Origin: Cliona cf. orientalis
Taxonomy: Eukaryota > Porifera > Demospongiae > Clionaida > Clionaidae
Direction of reading: 5' to 3'
Length of the DNA: 64,000 nt
NCBI GenBank assembly: GCA_963930775.1
Contig: OZ005694.1
Location: 8,256,045-8,320,044 of the forward strand
Part shown: in pieces, positions 1-16,036 of the stretch
Layout: each line of letters begins with the position of its first letter
Numbering within the stretch: the stretch's first letter is position 1
Position numbers and translations under genes: made by a program
Notes under the pieces: generated by a model
What the model saw: only the letters and a program-made list of their open reading frames with translations
Told to the model about the DNA's origin: nothing
The model's database searches: none

Positions 1-1131
1 TATTCTAGTGGAAAATGGGCCGAAAACTAGTGACCATAGTGGCATTTCTTGCAGCGTTCAGCTGCTACATGATGGTGAATGCGGGTAAGCACTGAAATCA
101 TATCATTGCCGTGAAACCATGTACTATACTTCATAGCTAATCATTGTTCTATGTAAATCAGCTTCTCCCATTACTGATACAGGGAGCACACGGACCACTA
201 CAAATCCAGTGACAGAGTCAGCTACAGATGCCAATCTCAGTTCAGTGGAAAAAGATGATGAGCAACCCACTACTGGAACTGGTAAAGCAAAAATTTTTTT
301 ACATTGCTTGAGTTAATTAAAAGCAGCAATGTGTCACAATATTTCAATTCAAGTTCATGGCTATTTCAAGTTGGTTAAGAAAATCCACATAAATTAAATA
401 AATACTCTTATACAAGTGTAGTTCAACATGTATATGAGGGAGATAGGGAGAGAGCAAAGTTATACACAAAGCATACGCATGCCCAGGCCAATATTGTAAA
501 AATTGAACTCCGCGAAAATTTCTGCTTTATGATACAGAGCTGGAGCCAGCATTTTTTGAGTGGTATGGCCACTATAATATATGCTGACTAGTAGAAATAG
601 CCCTCCAATGTGGTGCATGGAAGCTCAAGGGTATAATAGCCATACCTTGCATCTCCAACAAGTCATACTGTCTTGGTTGCATATCAAATAAATCTTATTT
701 TTTGGTTAAACATATTCATACTTTTCATCGGATTCTCAAATTGTATTCATAGTTACCTTGCATTTCAAGAAAGTCACAATCTTAAGCTTGGTTAAAGCAA
801 GTCACAGTCAGTCTTGGTTAAACATAATTTTAACCAATTGCAAGACTGTGACTTGCTTGAGATGCAAGGTAGCTATGAATATGTTTAACCAAGACTATGA
901 CTTGTTTGATATGCAAGGTATTGACTATTTAATACTTGTTTGAGATGGCACAGTATGGCTACAGAGGACGTGTATAAAAATTAATGGTAGTATGAAAGGT
1001 CGAGAACTCCACCTCAAAGGAATCGATAGAATACTGAGCACAAGCAAACCCAGAATTGCAAGATATGTGTTGAGATCCAGCTCTTAATTTGGAAGTATTA
1101 GAGGTATATAGTCTGTTAAAGCTGTAACTGT

Positions 1132-1167
1132 ACAGTCTTTGGAAATTGATCAATTTCCAAAGACTGT
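1132..1167. repeat. Perfect 36-bp palindrome
   Basis: Two 18-bp arms (ACAGTCTTTGGAAATTGA and its reverse complement) meet without a spacer, flanked by imperfect arms (GCTGTAAC / GTTACAGC). It lies between exon 2 and the extra exon-2 fragment of array copy 1. It may be a small foldback element. No target duplication is evident. Confidence 0.75.
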
Positions 1168-1777
1168 TACAGCTTTATCAGAGAACTTATCATACACATC
1201 CTATCTGCAGGCGCTGATGCAGAAAGCTTGCATGGAAGGTGGCTGATGGGGTGGCTACCCATAGTAAACTATACTGGTGCAAGGGGGGTGGCTGGTTAAT
1301 AATGGTGGACGTCTCCTATACTACGTTGCATAAATAATTAGTGAAGGGGGGGTGGCTAGCCACCCTATCCACCCCCCCTCCCCTGGATCAGCCCCTGATC
1401 TGGGGCAATCGAGAACCCTTGGTGCAATAGAGAACGCTATAGCCACAGCCAAATTTAGTTGCCCATATATTTCAGAATCAGCTCAGTCTCTGATTTGGCT
1501 GTTCCTCACAAATCAATGCCACCTGTGACATTTCCAACATCAACCATTGAGTTTAATACTAGTAGATCATATAAATGGAGTGCATACAGACCATTGAGGT
1601 AATTCATTCTAGTAGTGATTACATGATCGTTTATAGCCCGTGTATTACTACAAGATGAAGTCCAGCGTTTAAGTGTGTCATCCGAGACCTTTACCCACTC
1701 TACACTGGCTGGAATAGGTAAAGGTCGTCGCAGAACCTCAATCTGCATGTGTGATAGTTTCTATAATAGTAATATAG

Positions 1778-1853
1778 ACCACTACAGAGTCAGCTACAGA
1801 TGCCGAAATCAGTCCTGTGAAAAAATATGATGAGCAACCCACTACTGGAACTG
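1778..1853 (+). pseudogene. 5'-truncated extra copy of array exon 2
   Basis: This stretch matches the 3' two thirds of exon 2 of array copy 4, ending in the same TTGTG codons and GTAAAGC donor. It lies in the intron of copy 1 after that copy's own exon 2. The upstream AG at 1776-1777 would put it out of phase, so it is probably a relic of unequal recombination rather than a used exon. Confidence 0.6.
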
Positions 1854-2251
1854 GTAAAGCAAATTATTATGAATACATTGCTAAGCGGCAATGTATTATA
1901 TAATGATGTTGGCCCATGAAATATTAAAGCACTCTTATACAAGTGTAGTTACATGTATATGAGGGAGAGAGGGAGGGAGAGAGAGCACATTACACAAAAC
2001 TCAATCATGAAAATCGAACTTTCTGCTGTATGCACTAGAACCAATAGCTGTTCTATCTAGTGAGTGTGATTTACATCCAATGCTCACACACATGCACTCA
2101 TGCTCACTTGCAGTATCTGAAACTGGCCAACCTATGAGCACCACAAAGTTAACCATTGAAGGTATAGTTGGTAAATGATCCGATATTATTATATGAGGGA
2201 GAGAGACGGAGAGAGAGAGCACAGTCATGCACACACAAGGGTGTAGACAAT

Positions 2252-2294
<43 letters not shown>
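2252..2294. repeat. 43-base poly-G run
   Basis: An uninterrupted G homopolymer upstream of exon 4 in array copy 1. The corresponding part of copy 4 lacks it. The exact length is likely to be uncertain in the assembly. Confidence 0.85.
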
Positions 2295-3210
2295 CTCAAG
2301 CCCCCCCAGATTTTCAGCTTTACTTTATATTTTATTGGGAACAATTGTTGACTTGTATCAAATATTGGCTATTATCAGTCTAAAACCTCCAAATTGTAAT
2401 TTTATACTACCAAATTCATGAGAATTTCTCCTCAAAAGTGCATTTTTAGGGCATTTTCAATAACAGGGCAGAAAATTTTCGCGTATGCATGCACACACAC
2501 TTGACATAATAATAATATTATGTATGTCCACATATTCATACATTGTGCAGCAGGGATTAGAATGGTGGTGTTTGAATGTACGCCTGAGAAATTTTAGGCC
2601 ACGCCCATTTACTTAAGACCATACCTACTTTTATTGCCATAAGAATTGCCCTAGCAGGGCACTCTAACAATGTGACCACAAAGAATTTTTTGGCACGCAT
2701 GTATTTTGGCTATGGAAGAGAGAGGGGGGACGGAGGACGAGGGAGATTGACTGATTAATTGAGAGAGAGAGAGAGAGAGAGATGTGGGATGGATCAAAAT
2801 TAAATACTGTGTTTATGCTAATTATAAAACGCATGATCTAACTATTACAAATTCTGGGACTTTTCATAGTATACCAGTAATAATAATAATTATTATTATT
2901 ATCTCTGAAGCAATCATCAATTTATACCAGAAAATCAAGCAAAAGTAAAAAAATTAATTAAAGCATAAACACAGTACTTTTAATTTGGGGAGGATGATGT
3001 ATTAATTTTATCTAAGGTCATATCTATCTATATCTGCAGTTAATATCGTCGCATTTGTTTCAATTTTAAGTATTGTAACTCTGATTGCAATGCTGTTTTA
3101 TGGCTTTGTTCTTTTGCTGATGGAAAAGCTGAAGGAGGAAGGCTCCGAAGTGTACACTGGCCATACTTATTCAAACAGAAGCCACACTGCGAATACCGGT
3201 AAGTGCCCAG

Positions 3211-3213
<3 letters not shown>

Positions 3214-3274
<61 letters not shown>
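3214..3274. repeat. (GA)n microsatellite after exon 4 of array copy 1
   Basis: A pure GA tract of about 30 units begins 16 bases after the exon 4 splice donor. Other copies have GA tracts upstream of exon 4 instead (about 2,760, 12,004, 24,885, 31,021). Confidence 0.9.
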
Positions 3275-3278
<4 letters not shown>

Positions 3279-5232
3279 ATGGTGTGTGTGTCCACTGTCA
3301 GATTTTGGTGGTGTCTCTGGGTTGTTTCAAGTACATGCACATGTGTTGGAGATAAAATCTACCACTACTATTATAACTGGGGCGATTACATAATCCAGTG
3401 TCACTTGCATGGGTTCCCGATTGATCAACATGTTGATATTGAACATCTTATAATTATATGTTTCTACTGTGGGTGAATGCAACATAATATAATATTATTA
3501 TTATGTACATAGTCAACACTGTATTCCTACTCGGGAGTGAATGTGCTACACAGTCAACATAGTACCTGGCGATGGCTCAGTCGATGAATGCTTATTGCTT
3601 GGTTGATAAAGTCCATCCATCCGTGCCTGTCCTATTGTCTTACGGTTGTAATTTCCACAGGGATCTTGATCTATCTGGTTAATCGACATTCTCATTATCT
3701 AGTGGCGTATCCAGCATGGAGCTCAGGGTGCCCACACTAGCATCAACAAGCCATACGTAAGCTCGAGAACCATCAGGATATTCCAGGATTGCAAATGAGA
3801 GTGAAGCAATGGTGATTTGGAGAAATTTAGCATATGAGAGAGAAACTAGTTCGAACAAAGTAATAATTATTATAGCCGTTACGAATTTTTAATGTTCATG
3901 TATTATGGTGGTGGTGGTGGTATGCATGTTTCTAGAACATACCAGAACGCTTGCATTTGTCGACTGATAAGTTAATGACGTTAGAATCTACCGATCCCTT
4001 GCAGTAATCACATTGAGCTACTTGTTCCAAATATGCATGCAGCAGTTCCATACCCTACTTTCAAGCCCCAAAAATGATTTTTTATGATTGCCATAATTAT
4101 GTTAAAGTACTAAAGATCCATATCACCTATAGCATATCATATTAAATTTTATAACATGAGGGATAGACTTATCTTTCTATCTAGATTCATTGCCATAATA
4201 ATAATAATATGATACCAGAATATCCAACTTAATATCCAACCCAGTATGGTGTTCATAAGATAGCCCACATGAGCTTCCATACAGAGCAACATATAGGTAT
4301 TAATACTACTGTAGGTAGGCAATATAATATGCCATATCCATAGGTATACATTAGGCAATGTAACTCGATCAGTTTAACAGGCTAGTTGCCACTAATCAGC
4401 TGATGGATTGACCCTTACCTTATAAGGAATGCATCGCGAGATTTGAAAAAAAAAGAGGCCCCCAAATTGAGCATGCTATGTGCATGTGACCGGCTCGTCT
4501 AAAATGTACTAGAAATTCGAGTGCCTCAGAGGAATACTTGTTATTATACAGAGATCTACATGATATCGGAAGTACAATAGGAACTAAGAGTTACAATACT
4601 AAGACTAGTAGTAACGTGTGTATGGGTAACCATATTATGCTGTAGCTATATGTACATGCAATGTTTAATATACCCGAAATTGATGATGTTATTTAGTTGA
4701 ATTGTGCACACCCACCTGACCTGTATGTATATTGCGCGTGCTTGGAATAATAATGAGTTATTATCATGGCCAACTGAGTGAGAACCATGAGTTGAGCTGT
4801 TTGGGGCAATCAAGAACACTTACAGCCACAGCCAAATTTAGTTGCCCATAATATTTCAGTCACTGGTCCAAAAAAGCTCAATGCATAGCAGTAGATTCAT
4901 TGATGCCATAAATATTATAACCTTGATCCAATACGTATGCTGCTCATTATCAAACTCAATATTGCAAATCTAACTAGTATCTGATATTGGAACGAGAAGC
5001 GAAACTGAGAGAATCACCATAATATTATCTCATTGATAGTCCACGATCTCTTCTATGCTAGATTCAAATTCTGGGTCCCAACAATCTTCCATGTGTGCTA
5101 AACATTTTGAATCAGTCTTCACCGCAATTTCATCATCAATACCTTATAGGTTTCATCATAATTAATTATTTTCATCATAGGCTGGCCAAATTTGATTGGG
5201 ACTTGGGATGCATACACATACAATTAATTAAT
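3275..5232. other. Spacer downstream of array copy 1
   Basis: From about 3,280 to 4,640 the sequence has no counterpart in the other units and replaces the place where exon 5 should be. From about 4,650 onward it matches the block that follows exon 5 in other copies (about 13,130, 20,150, 26,330, 39,590), including a repeated CACAGCCAAATTTAGTTGCC motif at 4,831. No convincing coding region is seen. Confidence 0.6.
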
Positions 5233-5882
5233 TACCCCGCGCGCATGCGCAAGGGGTAAAGTAATCGGTCGTGTCGTTGTCGTTGTCGTTGTCGTTGTGA
5301 GCACAAAAATCGCCATATCTCGAGATGTAGACGCCTAAGCGACTCGTAAGCACAACAAATCAATCGAATTCGGCGAAAAACTGGCTTCAGTGTGCGTCAA
5401 ATCGATGGACACGGTCCATGGGCATCACAAATAGTGCCTTTTTGTTAGCTAACGTAGCCACGCCTATCGACAGTGCCTACCAATGCATAATGCATGCACA
5501 TTATGTTGTCTGCTCATGCGCACAACGAAGTAGCCAAGAATAATATTATGACTGGTAAAGATCGTCGAAATTAATAATGTTCTTGAAATCTGTAATACTA
5601 TTATAGTCCATCCGATTCCTCTGACGGAGCTGCAGCCTTATGGAACCAAAACATAATGTAAGACGGCTATACTATTACAACAGAGTATTAGATGTATCAG
5701 TTCATATCTCCTAGTAGTCTAGAGCTAGTGCAGAGAGAGTGCTTTTGTCACCGGGACCTCTGGTAGCTATGACATTGTACAATTAAGCAGCATTTCCACC
5801 AATTAATTTTTCTGAAGTTCATAAAATTATAGTCATGGCATACAAAGAAATTCTATAGATTGCGCAATGTGCGCGCGGGGTA
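5233..5882. mobile_element. Non-autonomous inverted-repeat element (about 650 bp)
   Basis: The left end reads TACCCCGCGCGCATGCGCAA, and the right end is its near reverse complement (TTGCGCAATGTGCGCGCGGGGTA). The block interrupts array spacer sequence that continues uninterrupted near 14,040. A short (GTCGTT)n run lies just inside the left end. There is no transposase. The exact right border is uncertain because about 25 further bases are also absent from the empty site. Confidence 0.65.
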
Positions 5883-6256
5883 TGTGCTCTACAGAGCTCT
5901 AGTTTTATTATGACATCGTTTTCGGTTTTCATATTAAATTTATGTCACATTTAATAATAATAACTCCTGGATGTTGATACATTGTCTATGTACAGCTTGA
6001 ATATATGAGTTCTTGTGTATAATAATAATTATACCACAGTGGGCTATCCCTTCCACTGTGAGCCACGTAGACTTCTTAGATAATAATTATTAGCAATCAC
6101 TACTAGCTAGTAGTACTGAATGCATCTCCATGCCCTCCAGGTAATGACACGGACTGCAAATGATCGTCTGAAAATATTTTTTTGTTGACAATATTATAAT
6201 AATATTATAGTATATAAATACTTGGAAGATGAGCAGTAAAAGTAGAGCAGGTTATT

Positions 6257-8063
6257 GTGGGGTGCCAAATGTGTCAAAAAACTTACAAATGCTATATTTG
6301 TATATCTCCCTCCGATATATAAATATGATACTGATTTAGTTAAATATCTGCCTGATTTATTATATATAAGGTCACATTTATAAATGTTGATCCGATTTAT
6401 ATATCACAGCCGGATATATAAATAGGCATATTACATCAAAATTTTAGATCATCCTTTACACTTTCTTTGCTACACACAATAATAAAGGAGGCTTCAAGAT
6501 ACAATTTAATCTTTGTTCCGTAAAATTTCATTGAGTGGTTGCGGAGATATGGCTGTTTTAATATTTCTAAACATCATAATTTTTCTGCCAGGCTTGTGTG
6601 TACTATTCCAATAGGGGAATGGCACGTAACATGTTGATTGCTTTAGAGGCCTATAACTCAAAAACTACACTACTGATTGACTCCAAACTTAAAATATAGC
6701 ATATAAGTACCTCTCTGCTTATTCTACTGATGAATTTAACATGCATTAATGAATAAAAAAAATTTTGGTGTGCATACCGGTTTGACTGCTATTGTAGCTA
6801 ATACTTCACTGCCTCAGAATTCCAGAAGCTGACTTCATGCATGATTTTTGAAATTTCTAGTTTAGGCGTCCGCTCAAACACATACATAAACTCTCACAGT
6901 GGTACACACACATGTTCACACATGTACATGCACATTATGCACATATTAATATTGTTTTCTGGGTGGAGTCTATTCTTAAAGTGTAAGACAAGCCCCGAGA
7001 TCCTTAGAAGCAACAAAGAGTTTAAAGTGTGTGCACTTTCTATGCCATATTTTTTAGCAGAAATAGTCTAGCTAGGGGTAGTTTGAGCCAAAAATTTCAT
7101 TTTTCATATTTTCAATGCATTTTCTCATATGTACACATGCTATTTTACGCGAAGTAAAATGCTGATTGAGCTCTTTTCAACCGAACACTTCAAAAATGGT
7201 TGAAACTACTGAAAAATTTGAAATCAGCACCTTGAAGTACCCCTAGAAGCATAAAATGCCCTGGAAAAGTGAGCAGCATGGAGCAAGTTGAAGTTATCCA
7301 TCAGCAATATTTGTGTGCCACAGTAGTTGAGTATGTGGTATTTTATGGAGTTTTCCTGAAGCCCTGCAATGCCGGAAGTGGTTACAACCCAACACTTTGG
7401 ATACTGCAGTGTAGTGCTATCTTTGCTGAAGCCTGTGGTGCAAGTTTGGTGTTCGTAGCACATTGTAGTGAGTAGTTATGATCCCTGAAACTTCCTAATA
7501 TTTAACTGTGTGCAGGTTTTTTATAGGCAATTTTTTGTGATTCTGACATGCCTAATATAAATATGGGGCAGATTTATATACCTGAAATGGATTTACATAT
7601 ATAGGCCTGATTTATATATCTGATGCAGATATATAAACATGGGACAGATTTATTAGCCTATGAAGATGTTTGCATGATGGGTGTGGCCTAATTAATATGC
7701 CACACCCACCTCAACGACATACATATACACATACACATACACATACACACAGTACTATGGTATTATAGCTGTTGAAGAACTACTTGTACCATGCCCACCC
7801 TGACTCCACCCTTTTGCAAACTGCCAGATTTATATATCTCACCCATATTTATAAATATGACCCATGTATATAAATCAGAGGCATGTTTATAAATATGGCA
7901 CTGAAATATAAATCAGGCCCATATTTATAAATCTAAGTCAGATATATTATATCAAGCCCATATATTATATAAATCATGCAGATATTTAGCTAAATCAGTG
8001 CCACATTTATGTATCAGAGGGAGATATACAAATACAGCATTTGTAAGTGTTTTTGACACACAT
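6257..8063. mobile_element. Non-autonomous hAT-like foldback element, 1.8 kb, 8-bp target duplication
   Basis: The block is flanked by AGGTTATT at 6249-6256 and again at 8064-8071. The uninterrupted site is visible in the next unit near 14,365. The outer ~120 bp at each end are inverted copies sharing GTCAAAAACACTTACAAATG-like sequence. Internally it is filled with degenerate direct and inverted repeats of GATTTATATATC / GATATATAAATC. No transposase is visible; open frames around 6,841-7,475 are short and unremarkable. An 8-bp target duplication is typical of the hAT superfamily, but assignment by that alone is tentative. Confidence 0.7.
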
Positions 8064-8129
8064 AGGTTATTAATTAAATACTGCCATTCTGCAACTAATT
8101 CAGTAAGTTAGTACTATTATTAACTCTAG

Positions 8130-8229
8130 CTAGATGTTGAATGTGTGAGTTCGGACATGTTCTTGCTCTGTCTTGTGGTGAGCCTTGTTGCCCGTGGCAA
8201 CGGAAGCACTTGCTAGATGACCAATATAT
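8130..8229 (-). pseudogene. Detached copy of the last exon of OGDH
   Basis: The reverse strand matches the terminal exon of the true OGDH (40304-40403), including [17 protein letters not shown] and the stop. There are two amino acid replacements (R to H and P to A), and the splice acceptor is lost. Only this exon and part of the preceding intron are present; similarity to OGDH stops near 8,385. It marks the boundary between array copies 1 and 2. Confidence 0.8.
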
Positions 8230-9005
8230 TAGGTACTTTATTAAAATCAACATGCATACATTGTATAATATTATTCCATATTAAAGTAACAAACTTTAAT
8301 ACAAATACAGTGGAATCTTGCTAAAACGGTCATCTATGGGCCACAAATTGCAATAGAGAGGTGGCTGCTCTTAAGATGTTGCTATAATATACAAGACATC
8401 ATCGTGAAATTTGGCACAGGTACAGGTGAATATGAAAAACGATTCTAGAAATATTTTAAAGTTTGCCTCTGTTTTCATTTTCAAGTTATGCCACTTTAAA
8501 GCATTTGACGATTACGTAACATTGCATAACTTAAGGATGCTACTTACATACATAATATAGTGACCCTTTACCATATACAATGAAGCTATTAGGGATGTGG
8601 TAATCGTTTCATAAGATCAATACTTAATGTGCATGATTATGAAGGCAGTAGGTGTATTCATGATTTATTATTATTGCGCTATTAAATTTACCTATAGCCT
8701 CAGTTACCGTAGATCAAAATTAAATTTTGATCACTTAATCTGTGACCTAAATTTTTAACTTGGATAGGCTACAGATTTGATCAATAATGTTATTACCTGT
8801 ATGCATCCACTTTTGACCTAAACTATTGTTTAAATTCATGATATGGGGCTAATGGATAAGGGAATTCATGTTTGCTAGAAAGTGGTGTTGTTGTATATAT
8901 TAAGAGGGTGTGGCTAGGGCTAGACCACTGAGTGCCATTGCAGGATGTCTCATGATATGTGAGCAATCGTTGACTGCAAAAATCTTGGGGAACTGCTAGT
9001 ACTTG

Positions 9006-12988
<3,983 letters not shown>

Positions 12989-14422
12989 CTCTACCACCTT
13001 AAACAATTTCTGCTTGGCAGAATTTGAAATCTTAAATAATTAATCATAGTGCTGCCAAAAATATTTTTAGTTGTCATTGTTTTGTAGGATTCCACAATAT
13101 TAAATTTGCTGTTATATACTGTAGCTACATTTATGTGCAATGTTTAGTATACCCAAAATTGATGCCACTGTGGTATAACCTGAACTAGGACTTACCTTTT
13201 CAGTTATGTAATGATGATGTTATTAATTCCAGTTGAGTTGTGCACACCCACCTGAACTGTATAATGTATATTGCGCTTGCTCGGAATAATAATGAGTTGT
13301 TATCATGCATGGCCAACTGAGTGAGAACCATGCATGAGTTGAGCTATCTGAGAATCCTTGGTGTGATAGAGAACGCTACAGCCACAGCCAAATTTAATTG
13401 CCCATATATTTCAGAATCAGCTCAGTCTCTGGTCCAGCCATTCCTCACAAATCAATGCCACTTGTGACACTTCTCATTTACATGTATCTGCTCTCTCTCA
13501 ACATCAATTGCTTCTCAAAACAGAACCTCAATCTGCATGGTGTGCTTTGTTACTGTTTCTATGTCACCAAAAACAATATTTATTGGTTGTGTGATAGTGT
13601 ACATAAAATTTAATAAATATTATGTACAAATGCACTCTCTCTTCCCCAGTGTCTGCATGCATGCATGTTGATCTGTTTGGTAGAAACAGCGGTAGGAAAA
13701 AAAACTCAATGCATAATATTATAGTAGTAGATTCATTGATGCCATAAATTTAATGTTAATTGATACAATATTATCTCAATTGCAAATATTTACACATATG
13801 CATAATTATTGGAACGAGAAGCGAACTGAGAAAATCTCCATAATATTATTTCATCGATATTCCACGATCTCTTCTATATGCTAGGTTCAAATTCTGGGTC
13901 CCTTCCATGTGTGCTAAACATTTTGAATCAGTCTTCACCACAATTTCATCATCAATACCTCATAGGTTTCATCATATTTTTCATCATAGGTTGGCCAAAT
14001 TTTGATTGGGACTCAGGATCGATGCATACACATACAATTAATATGACATCGCCTTCGGTTTTTCATATTAAATTTATATCACATTAATAACTCCTGGATG
14101 TGGATACATTGTCTATGTACAGCTTGAATTTATGAGTTCTTGTGTATAATAATTCTACCACAATGGGTTATCCCTTCCACTATGAGCCACATAAATTTCT
14201 TAGATAATGATTATTATGATAATTATTAGCAATCACTACTAGCTAGTAGTGAATGCATCTCCATGCCCTCCAGGTAATGACACGGACCGCAGATGATCGT
14301 CTGAAAATATTTTTTGTTGACAAAGTATAATAAATACTACAAGATGAGCAGTAAGTAGAGCAGGTTATTAATACTGCCATCCTGCAACTAATTCAGTAAG
14401 TTAGTACTATTATTAACTCTTG
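12989..14422. other. Spacer between array copy 2 and the OGDH 3' fragment
   Basis: It consists of blocks conserved in every unit: a CACAGCCAAATTTAATTGCC block (13,382), a GGTTGGCCAAATTTTGATTG block (13,988) and a block ending GATCGTCTGAAAATATTTTT (14,295). No open frame looks coding. The blocks could be 3' untranslated sequence of either convergent gene. Confidence 0.5.
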
Positions 14423-15974
14423 TTAGATGTTGAATGTGTGAGTTCGGACATGTTCTTGCTCTGTCTTGTGGTGAGCCTTGTTGCCCGTGGCAACGGAAGC
14501 ACTTGGTAGACGACCAATATATCTAAAATTAAAAGTGGGTGAATAGGTGCTTTTATTAAAATCAACATACATTGTATATTACACCATACTTTAATACAAA
14601 ATACAGTGGAATATTGCTAAAACGGCCGCAAATTGTAATAGAAAGGTGGCTGCTCTTATTAAAGATGTTGCTATTATTTTGGAGCTTGAACTAAGTGGGA
14701 GGTGGCTGCCTTCACAGTAACCAGTATACACAGGTACAACTGTGTATCAAGAGTCTGTGTATTATTGTAACATTCATTCCCAAGTCTTCACCTTATGGTT
14801 CTGTTGTTGCAGGCTGTTGAAAAACGTGGCTGAACGTACTGCCACGCCCCCATGTTCTTTGGCTCCTCTTGAGTCCAGACCAGCTCAGCGTTTGGATAGC
14901 GAGAGAGCTCGGCCGCCACAAGGTCATAGGGGAAAGGAGAAATCTGCAAAACATTGAAAATTGGGTCATGTGATGTCTCTATGTACCGTATCAAGAGTAG
15001 ATTAAGACCATAATATAAAATTATATAGCGGGGAATAATCACAAGTGTCCAAATCAGTTATGGTGTCCTAGGGTGTCCCAGCTTAGAGGATGGGGATAGG
15101 TATAGGGGACCAGGACATCCCTGGGAATATACAGAATGGGATTGTCCATCGCCATTATTGGATTTGCAATCCATGATAACTAGAACTAAAACCCATCCTA
15201 CGACCAGTATGTATTTTGACGAAGAATGTATATATTATGGATGTGAGTGCAGACCTGTTCAATCCTGACGAGAGCCACCTGATTGGTCAGTCCTCTGTCC
15301 TGGCGCTCCTTGGCCAGCTCATAGTAGATCTTCCCGGAGCAGAAGACCAGCCGTTTTACCTCTGACCCTCCCGGACACTCACTGTCGCTGATAGCACGCT
15401 GGAAATCAGTACCTGAAAGAAGAAAAAATAGATTTTAACAATGCATAATATGTACACATGCTCCTGATGAGGTGTATCAAATCACATGCACTTACCCTCC
15501 ACCATATCGGAGAATGGAGATCTGGCCTCAGGTAACCGCAGCAAGCTCTTGGGAGTCATTACAATGAGCTGCGAGGAAAAAGCAACACCATGCTTATAAT
15601 TAGATTCTGATTATGAACGCATATATATTATTATTATAGCCTATGTACATGTATATGTATATAGGTATACATAAAAATACGCAACAAAAATCAATTTGAA
15701 TGGCTTACTGGTTTCCTGAAGGGCAATATGACTTGTCTTCTGAGGCTGTGGAATATGTTGGCTGGGGTGGTGGGGTTGGCCACTATCATGTTGCACTCCA
15801 GTAGCTGCTGGAAGGAGAAGTTGTCCTTGGTGATGTCGCCAGGGAGATCAGCATCATCTCTACACAGCTGGAGGAACCGCTCAGGCCTGTGAGGGAGGGG
15901 GGGGAGAGAGAGAGACAGAGAGAGGGAGAGAGAGAGAGAGAGACAGAGAGAGGGAGAGAGTGAGAGAGAGAGGA

Positions 15975-16036
<62 letters not shown>

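Larger units (their letters stand above)
15..3198 (+). pseudogene. Array copy 1 of a small single-pass membrane protein gene; last exon not found
   Basis: Exon 1 (15-84) starts MGRKLVTIVAFLAAF and encodes a signal peptide ending after VNA. Exon 2 (162-281) encodes a Thr/Ser/Asp-rich stub ending TTGTG. Exon 3 (2114-2161) reads VSETGQPMSTTKLTIEG. Exon 4 (3040-3198) encodes a hydrophobic helix around LIAMLFYGFVLLLMEK and the proximal tail EVYTGHTYSNRS. All junctions are phase 1 with GT-AG borders. The C-terminal exon ending in WYD(D/N)IV, present in the other four copies, is not visible before the conserved downstream block near 4,650, so the gene is probably truncated. Its 5' half resembles copy 5 and its part from about 1,640 resembles copy 4, so it may be a recombinant. 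The family is unrecognised. Function is unknown. Confidence 0.55.

Noticed and set aside
2227-2421. Poly-Gly frames through the G-run.
   Set aside because: They arise only from the homopolymer in intronic sequence.
3090-3476. Open frame running from the copy 1 transmembrane exon through the GA tract.
   Set aside because: It reads through a good splice donor into a microsatellite, and the extension has no counterpart in other copies.
14447-14520. A + strand frame starting [14 protein letters not shown] that looks like a small secreted peptide and recurs in several units.
   Set aside because: It is the antisense of the OGDH last exon, and one copy (27,622) shifts its frame without consequence.
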